Origin: Mucilaginibacter limnophilus
Lineage (GTDB): Bacteria; Bacteroidota; Bacteroidia; Sphingobacteriales; Sphingobacteriaceae
DNA length: 64,000 nt
Direction of reading: 5' to 3'
Assembly (NCBI RefSeq): GCF_004005815.1
Contig: NZ_SACK01000002.1
Span: 310,001 to 374,000 of the forward strand
Position numbers and translations under genes: made by a program. The first letter of the stretch is position 1; every line of letters starts with the position of its first letter. Of this stretch, positions 59,088-64,000 are shown in pieces. The notes below the pieces were generated by a model that was not told the origin of the DNA, made no database searches, and saw only the letters and a program-made list of their open reading frames with translations.

Positions 59088-59995
59088 TGAGTGCAGAGAA
59101 AAGAAAAGCCCTGGGAAAAGGATTAAGCGCCCTGTTAAATGATTCTGTTGAAGTAAACCAAAATAAAAGATCAACCCCTGTTAGCGAGCCTTCAGAAACG
59201 GCAGGCTTGGGTTCGATATCTGAAATAAAGATCAATCAGGTAGAGGTGAACCCTTTTCAGCCACGTACCGAGTTTGATGATCAGGCACTGGCCGAACTGT
59301 CTGATTCGATAAAAAAGCAGGGGCTTATTCAGCCTATTACCGTACGTAAGGCAGGCGCTAACAAGTATCAACTTATATCAGGTGAGCGCCGTTTACGCGC
59401 TTCAAAACTGGCCGGTTTAACTGATATTCCTGCTTATATACGTACCGCTAACGACCAGCAGATGCTGGAAATGGCGCTTATCGAAAATATCCAGCGTGAA
59501 AACCTGAATGCCATTGAGGTGGCGCTTAGTTTTCAGCGAATGATTGATGAATGTAACCTGAAACAAGAAGAACTTGGCGAACGTGTGAGCAAAAACCGCT
59601 CAACTGTTACCAACTATCTGCGTCTGTTAAAATTACCACCGGCCATACAGGCGTCACTGCGAGACGGGCAGATCACTATGGGACATGCCAAGGCGTTAAT
59701 AAGTGTTGACGATCCGGCTCAACAATTATTTTTCCATCAGTATATTATTCAGCATGATCTTTCCGTTCGTAAAACGGAAGAGATGGTTAGGGATATGCAG
59801 CGTAATCCGGTAAAGAAGGAAGGAAAGCAGCCCGAGCCGTTAAGCTATCACATACAAAAAATTCAGGATGAACTGGCAACCAAGTTTAGCACACAGGTTA
59901 AACTTAAGGTTAACGGGCAGGGAAAAGGCAGCATCGAAATACCTTTTCTTTCGGAAGACGACCTTGGCCGCATACTGGAAATGCTTGACTGGTAA
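59087..59995 (+). CDS. parB: Chromosome-partition protein ParB
   Basis: CTPase clamp that binds parS and spreads. 302 residues. N-terminal box RKALGKGLSALL (ParA-interaction), CTP/box II motif GERRLRASKLAG, the ENIQRENLNAIEVA stretch, helix-turn-helix LKQEELGERVSKNRSTVTNYLRLL and a C-terminal dimer domain ending DDLGRILEML. No parS site of the TGTTTCACGTGAAACA type was seen in the window. Coupled to parA and followed after 1 nt by the DUF5683 gene. Confidence 0.96.
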   Translation: MSAEKRKALGKGLSALLNDSVEVNQNKRSTPVSEPSETAGLGSISEIKINQVEVNPFQPRTEFDDQALAELSDSIKKQGLIQPITVRKAGANKYQLISGERRLRASKLAGLTDIPAYIRTANDQQMLEMALIENIQRENLNAIEVALSFQRMIDECNLKQEELGERVSKNRSTVTNYLRLLKLPPAIQASLRDGQITMGHAKALISVDDPAQQLFFHQYIIQHDLSVRKTEEMVRDMQRNPVKKEGKQPEPLSYHIQKIQDELATKFSTQVKLKVNGQGKGSIEIPFLSEDDLGRILEMLDW

Positions 59996-59996
59996 A

Positions 59997-60677
59997 ATGT
60001 ATAAACGCCTTTTTTTGATCTGCTTTATTACTGTGTGCTGCTTTGCTGTAAAAGCACAGGACGCGGATACGTCTGCAGTTAAACCGGCTATTGACAGTAC
60101 TACCATTAAAGAAGATGCAAAAAAATCACCGGCGTTTGTACCGAAGATCACCAAAGAAAGAAAATACAATCCGGATAGTACCCACAGCCCGCGTAAGGCG
60201 GTTATGCATTCGTTAATGATACCCGGATGGGGGCAAGTTTATAATAAAAAATGGTGGAAAGTACCGGTTATCTACACCGGGCTTGGATTATTAGGCGCGG
60301 CCATAGTTTTTAATCAAAAGAATTATAACGAAACACTTGCAATAGCCAAATACAGGCAGCGCGGCATACAACCGTCGCCAGGAGATCGTTATTATGATAA
60401 ATACCAGTTGTATGCTGAAAATAACGTGAGTGATGCCTATATTAATAATGCGGTAGACCTTTACAGGCGAAACCGTGACCTGAGTATTTTAGGTGTATTA
60501 GGTGCATGGGGAATTCAAATGATTGATGCTTATGTTGATGCCAAGTTTATCCACTCATACACCATGGATAACGATTTGTCATTTAAAATCAGCCCAGGAC
60601 TTATTGATCAGCCAATGTATGCAGGCAGTTTTAACGGCCCGTATATTCCGGGGATAAAAGTTACCTTTGCCTTTTAA
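59997..60677 (+). CDS. DUF5683-family exported/membrane protein
   Basis: 226 residues from the ATG at 59997, 1 nt after the parB stop. Signal peptide MYKRLFLICFITVCCFAVKA. The frame is open much further upstream within parB, which is shadow coding. The DUF5683 part follows a charged linker: SPRKAVMHSLMIPGWGQVYNKKWWKVPVIYTGLGLLGAAIV (about 62-102), a second helix NRDLSILGVLGAWGIQMIDAYVDAKF and a C-terminal beta end. Conserved in Bacteroidota between parB and dapB; function unknown. Possibly a scaffold at the membrane, but nothing shows it. Confidence 0.86.
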   Translation: MYKRLFLICFITVCCFAVKAQDADTSAVKPAIDSTTIKEDAKKSPAFVPKITKERKYNPDSTHSPRKAVMHSLMIPGWGQVYNKKWWKVPVIYTGLGLLGAAIVFNQKNYNETLAIAKYRQRGIQPSPGDRYYDKYQLYAENNVSDAYINNAVDLYRRNRDLSILGVLGAWGIQMIDAYVDAKFIHSYTMDNDLSFKISPGLIDQPMYAGSFNGPYIPGIKVTFAF

Positions 60678-60713
60678 ACATAAAGCAGTTTATTTGCTTT
60701 AAAATAACACTGT

Positions 60714-61463
60714 ATGAAAATTGCCTTACTGGGTTACGGGAAAATGGGTAAAATCATTGAAAAGATTGCCCTCGACCGTAAACACGAAATCGTACTAAAA
60801 ATAGATTACGATAACTTACACGACCTAACTACCGAAAACCTGCAAAAAGCGGATGTTGCCATTGAATTTTCTACACCTGCATCGGTATTAACAAATATCG
60901 AAGCCTGTTTTAATGCTGGTGTACCAATAGTAGTTGGTACTACTGGCTGGTATGAGCATATCGCCGAATTGAAGCAGCAATGTGAAGCAACAAACGGTAC
61001 CATGCTTTACGGTTCTAATTACAGTGTGGGTGTAAATCTATTTTTTAAGGTGAACCAGTATCTGGCAAAAATTATGAACAACTACCCATACTATGATGTG
61101 CAGGTAGAAGAAATACACCATACACAAAAGCTCGATTCGCCAAGCGGAACAGCTATTACTATTGCCGAAGGTATACTGGATAATATCAGCGGTAAAAAAG
61201 AGTGGACAAATGTTCTGGTAACCGATAACGAAGAACCTGCTGACATTACCAGGCCCGACCAGTTGCTTATTGAATCGCACCGTATTGAAAGCGTGCCGGG
61301 TACACACACAGTAATTTATGATTCGGAAGTGGATACCATTGAATTTAAGCATACCGCGCATAACCGCAATGGTTTTGCCTTAGGTGCCGTACTGGCTGCC
61401 GAGTGGGTACAGCATAAAAAAGGATTTTATACTGTGCATGACATGTTTAATTTTACCCTTTGA
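60714..61463 (+). CDS. dapB: 4-hydroxy-tetrahydrodipicolinate reductase
   Basis: Second dedicated enzyme of the diaminopimelate/lysine pathway, feeding peptidoglycan. 249 residues, slightly shorter than E. coli DapB (273). NAD(P) loop LLGYGKMGK (5-13), IEFSTPASVLTNI, VVGTTGWYE, SNYSVGVNLFFKV and the substrate motif VEEIHHTQKLDSPSGTA. The C-terminal AHNRNGFALGAVLAAEW is typical. Next to lepB (32 bp) in a housekeeping cluster. Confidence 0.97.
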   Translation: MKIALLGYGKMGKIIEKIALDRKHEIVLKIDYDNLHDLTTENLQKADVAIEFSTPASVLTNIEACFNAGVPIVVGTTGWYEHIAELKQQCEATNGTMLYGSNYSVGVNLFFKVNQYLAKIMNNYPYYDVQVEEIHHTQKLDSPSGTAITIAEGILDNISGKKEWTNVLVTDNEEPADITRPDQLLIESHRIESVPGTHTVIYDSEVDTIEFKHTAHNRNGFALGAVLAAEWVQHKKGFYTVHDMFNFTL

Positions 61464-61495
61464 TTTTAATACGTTTACACGTTTTTATATAAATA

Positions 61496-62590
61496 ATGAA
61501 CTGGAGATTCTGGAGAAAAAAAGACTCTAAAAAGAAAAGGAGCGCTACCCGCGAATGGGTTGACGCCATCATATTCGCTGTTATAGCTGCTACTTTAATA
61601 CGTACGCTGTTTATTGAAGCCTATACCATACCTACGCCATCAATGGAACGTTCGCTGCTTGTTGGCGACTTTCTGTTTGTAAGTAAAGTGAACTACGGCG
61701 CACGTACACCTATGACACCCATTGCTTTCCCTTTTGCCCACCATACTATGCCTATACTTGGCACAAAAGCTTACTGGGATGGCATAAAACTACCTTACTA
61801 CCGTTTGCCCGGATTAAGCGATATTAAAAAGGGCGATGTGGTGGTATTCAATTATCCAATGGAAGCCGATTCACCGTACTACCGCCCGGTTGATAAACGT
61901 GAAAATTACATTAAGCGTTGCCAGGGTACGCCGGGCGATACACTGAGTGTGGTTGACGCGCAGGTATTTATTAACGGAAAAGCTGCTGAAAATCCACCTG
62001 AAGGGCAGATAGATTATGCTATAAATCCAAGCGACGCCAGTATTAATCCCGCTATATTAGATGAGCTGAAAGTATCATATTACGATAGCAGGGGCATACC
62101 TACCATGACAGCTGCCGCGGCACAAAAACTCCGTACCTACTCAAATATTAAATCAGTAACGCCACTTATAGCCGCTAAAAACGAGGTTGATCCAATGTAT
62201 CCGGTTTTTCCAAACGACCCGCATTTCCAATGGAATGCCGACAACTACGGGCCTGTGATAGTGCCTAAAAAAGGATGGACGGTAAAACTGGATAGCCTGA
62301 CACTGCCTATTTACAAGCGCGCCATTGAGGTGTATGAAGGTAATAAACTTGAAGTAAACGGCAACCAGATTACCATTAACGGTAAACGTACCAATAGCTA
62401 TACCTTTAAAATGAACTATTACTGGATGATGGGTGATAACCGTCACAACTCACTCGACTCGCGCTTTTGGGGTTTTGTGCCTGAAGACCATATTGTAGGC
62501 AAAGCCCTTTTCATCTGGATGAGTTGGGATTCTGAAGCGTCATTCTTCAACAAGATACGTTGGAGCAGATTGTTCAGGGGGGTACATTAA
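61496..62590 (+). CDS. lepB: Signal peptidase I
   Basis: Cleaves signal peptides of exported proteins at the inner membrane. 364 residues, larger than E. coli LepB. One N-terminal membrane helix ([20 protein letters not shown], 23-42), nucleophile Ser49 in [11 protein letters not shown], general base Lys140 in [13 protein letters not shown], and the C-terminal box [17 protein letters not shown]. The region 165-290 is a long insertion, as in other Bacteroidota. It would process the many Sec-exported proteins seen here, including those after secA. Shares a terminator with bshC. Confidence 0.97.
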   Translation: MNWRFWRKKDSKKKRSATREWVDAIIFAVIAATLIRTLFIEAYTIPTPSMERSLLVGDFLFVSKVNYGARTPMTPIAFPFAHHTMPILGTKAYWDGIKLPYYRLPGLSDIKKGDVVVFNYPMEADSPYYRPVDKRENYIKRCQGTPGDTLSVVDAQVFINGKAAENPPEGQIDYAINPSDASINPAILDELKVSYYDSRGIPTMTAAAAQKLRTYSNIKSVTPLIAAKNEVDPMYPVFPNDPHFQWNADNYGPVIVPKKGWTVKLDSLTLPIYKRAIEVYEGNKLEVNGNQITINGKRTNSYTFKMNYYWMMGDNRHNSLDSRFWGFVPEDHIVGKALFIWMSWDSEASFFNKIRWSRLFRGVH

Positions 62591-62610
62591 GCAAGAAAAT
62601 CACATAAAAT

Positions 62611-62638
62611 AAAAAGCTGCCCCGAAGGGCAGCTTTTT
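62611..62638. terminator. Bidirectional terminator between lepB and bshC
   Basis: Perfect 12-bp stem AAAAAGCTGCCC / GGGCAGCTTTTT around a CGAA tetraloop, with T-runs on both strands. Overlaps the bshC stop by 2 bp. Confidence 0.92.
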
Positions 62639-64000
62639 ATTTTTCGGTCAGAACCGTAAACTTAAAATCGAGCGGTTCAAAGTGCCGTATCAGTTCGTCA
62701 ATAAACTCCTGTCCCCATTTTACATAGAACAAGCCGAAGTTTTCCGAACGTTCCTGTAAGCTGTTTTTGGGGAATAAATCAGCCTTTATCTGGTCGATCT
62801 GTTCAAGACGGGTATAGTAATTTTGCTTCTCTGCTTTAACCAGTTTCTTCTCCAGGTTATCTACAGCATGTTTCAAACGCGCCTGTGTGGCCTCGGCTGC
62901 CGGTGCCAGCGTTGGATCTATCTTATAAGAACGCAGTTTTATCTTTTCAAATACGCTTTTTAATTCACGCCATTCTTCCTTCAGGCTAAGCTCGTGCTCA
63001 CTGTGTTTTTTAACCCATTCATTTTTAATAATATCGGCAGGCTTAAAAATATCTATAGGAGCAAGTGCCATGCGCTCAATTTTTGAAGCGGGTTTTTTAG
63101 GCACTACCAATCCCGAATTACGCAATATGAGTATCGGAAAATCAATGCCGTAAAAATCAAAGTTCGATTTTAATTCAAGCCAGTACACTACTTCGGCGCC
63201 ACCGCCTATATAGGCAATGTTAGGCAGGATATACTCCTGGTACAATGGGCGCATTACCACATTCGGACTGAACCTTTCAGGGTATGCTGCTATTTCTTCT
63301 TTAAGTTGCGCTTCGGTAAAAGCGGTTTCAGTATTTAAAACTTTGTATAAATTGTCCTCAAAAACAATGCGTTCCCGCAAGCCATCAAGCAGGTAAAAGA
63401 AGTTGATTTCACGAGGGTTAACCTGTATATCAACATCAAGTTGCTGTAGCTTCTGGTTCGTTTCATTTATGTGCTTGAAGCTATTTTGCTCAATAATATC
63501 CTGCTCAATAATGTTAGCAAACTGCTGCTTAAAACGGCGGTCGTCAGCATCAATAATTACTAAGCCATGCTTTTCAAATAAGGCATGCACCAGATAACGC
63601 GTGGCATCAGCAAGTTTATCAAAACCGGCATAAGCTTTTTCAACTATATCAGCAAGTTCTTCTGCATGGTTTTCAAGCCCTAAAACCCCTTTATATTGGT
63701 TAAGCGCCTGGCGCATGGTATCAGGGTTAATACGCCCGGTAGCGCCCGAAGCATCGTACCACCAATGCACTTTTTTGCCGCCTATGTTGGTGTAGTTGAT
63801 CTCCGCAAAGTCGTGATCCTCTGACGCCATCCAGTACACCGGTACAAAATTTTTATCAGGAAACTTTTCTTTTAACTGCCGCGAGAGCTTAATAGCAGTA
63901 GCTATCTTGTAAAGAAAATACAGAGGACCTGCAAAAATATTAAGCTGGTGGCCGGTGGTTATTGTATAGGTATTATCAGATAACAACAGCTCGACGCCTG
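62637..64000 (-). CDS. bshC: Bacillithiol synthase BshC, cysteine-adding (5' end outside window)
   Basis: Adds cysteine to GlcN-malate in making bacillithiol, the low-molecular-weight thiol of this group. The frame continues past the right edge (…GVELLLSDNTY), so the TTG at 63986 is not the true start; at least 454 residues are present of about 530. Visible: TITTGHQLNIFAGPLYFLYKIA, FVPVYWMASEDHDFAEINY, YILPNIAYIGGGAEVVYWLELK and the long coiled-coil near the C-terminus (HAVDNLEKKLVKAEKQNYY). bshA and bshB are not in the window. Confidence 0.94.
   Translation of the reverse strand, partial: GVELLLSDNTYTITTGHQLNIFAGPLYFLYKIATAIKLSRQLKEKFPDKNFVPVYWMASEDHDFAEINYTNIGGKKVHWWYDASGATGRINPDTMRQALNQYKGVLGLENHAEELADIVEKAYAGFDKLADATRYLVHALFEKHGLVIIDADDRRFKQQFANIIEQDIIEQNSFKHINETNQKLQQLDVDIQVNPREINFFYLLDGLRERIVFEDNLYKVLNTETAFTEAQLKEEIAAYPERFSPNVVMRPLYQEYILPNIAYIGGGAEVVYWLELKSNFDFYGIDFPILILRNSGLVVPKKPASKIERMALAPIDIFKPADIIKNEWVKKHSEHELSLKEEWRELKSVFEKIKLRSYKIDPTLAPAAEATQARLKHAVDNLEKKLVKAEKQNYYTRLEQIDQIKADLFPKNSLQERSENFGLFYVKWGQEFIDELIRHFEPLDFKFTVLTEK

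Noticed and set aside
59868-59996. Extension of the DUF5683 protein into parB
   Set aside because: Overlaps parB in another frame; the signal peptide starts at 59997.
63986-64000. TTG at 63986 as bshC start
   Set aside because: The frame stays open past the window edge and BshC proteins have about 70-80 more N-terminal residues.
1-64000. CRISPR array, prophage, transposase, tRNA or rRNA
   Set aside because: No regular spaced repeats, phage structural genes, transposase motifs or tRNA-like cloverleaf/CCA patterns were seen by eye; a tool search (tRNAscan-SE, Infernal) was not possible.

Overview
The window reads as chromosome of a Bacteroidota bacterium, most likely family Sphingobacteriaceae (Mucilaginibacter/Pedobacter-like). 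The evidence is family content (PorX, DUF4270, DUF4920, DUF5683 and OstA-like proteins, a fused LpxC/FabZ, a bacillithiol BshC), promoters of the Bacteroidota type (TTTG, about 19 nt, TAnnTTTG), absence of strong Shine-Dalgarno sequences, and gene orders I recall as common in this group. Genus is an inference. Both window edges cut genes: otsA on the left and bshC on the right.

Layout. 1-8.9 kb: trehalose-phosphate synthase (partial), an MscS channel, a small conserved protein, an M20 amidohydrolase overlapping a SPOR protein, secA, and an acidic helical protein. 9-12.7 kb: purD, rlmF, then the csaA-sdpI-tadA operon. 12.9-18.4 kb: an oxidative-stress and redox block with sodA, a quinone-oxidoreductase-like MDR protein, a 2Fe-2S flavoprotein reductase, and oxyR divergent from katA. 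18.4-25.1 kb: glmS, a DUF4270 lipoprotein, a half-length glycogen synthase, then divergent panC and panD and a TonB-C protein. 25.2-29.4 kb: carB behind a structured leader, and two uncharacterised genes. 29.5-34.2 kb on the minus strand: DUF4920, an NTF2-like protein, radA, tsaE and porX. 34.3-41.3 kb: an HD phosphohydrolase, the lipid A genes lpxD-lpxC/fabZ-lpxA, an orphan ABC ATPase, an acyltransferase and efp. 41.3-47.4 kb: a partially duplicated gene pair, an AI-2E family permease, a Crp-type regulator, a fatty acid hydroxylase and a TetR-small protein-MFS operon. 47.4-53.8 kb: an OstA-like protein divergent from tilS and its operon, and a corrinoid/metal-binding-like protein. 54-58.1 kb: TonB receptor, sugar dehydrogenase and FMN reductase. 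58.3-64 kb: parA-parB-DUF5683-dapB-lepB and convergent bshC.

Most of this is housekeeping: lipid A synthesis, pantothenate, carbamoyl phosphate, tRNA modification (TadA, TilS, TsaE), protein export (SecA, LepB) and chromosome partition. I found no prophage, CRISPR array, transposase, tRNA or rRNA. No gap without a gene exceeds 300 bases. The accessory signal is in dispersed palindromic repeats (three families plus a low-complexity family). One of these appears to be carried in frame inside radA and another abuts the start codon of an ABC gene.

The most interesting items are: the carB leader, where a hairpin loop, a downstream complement and an anti-start-codon segment could form mutually exclusive folds; seven genes whose -7 box lies only 4-5 nt before the start codon, predicting leaderless mRNAs; the in-frame repeat in radA; and a terminator plus gene-start duplication that places an unrelated alpha-helical protein behind a copied N-terminus. 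I did not see a complete new multi-gene system. All family assignments come from reading motifs by eye without a database search.
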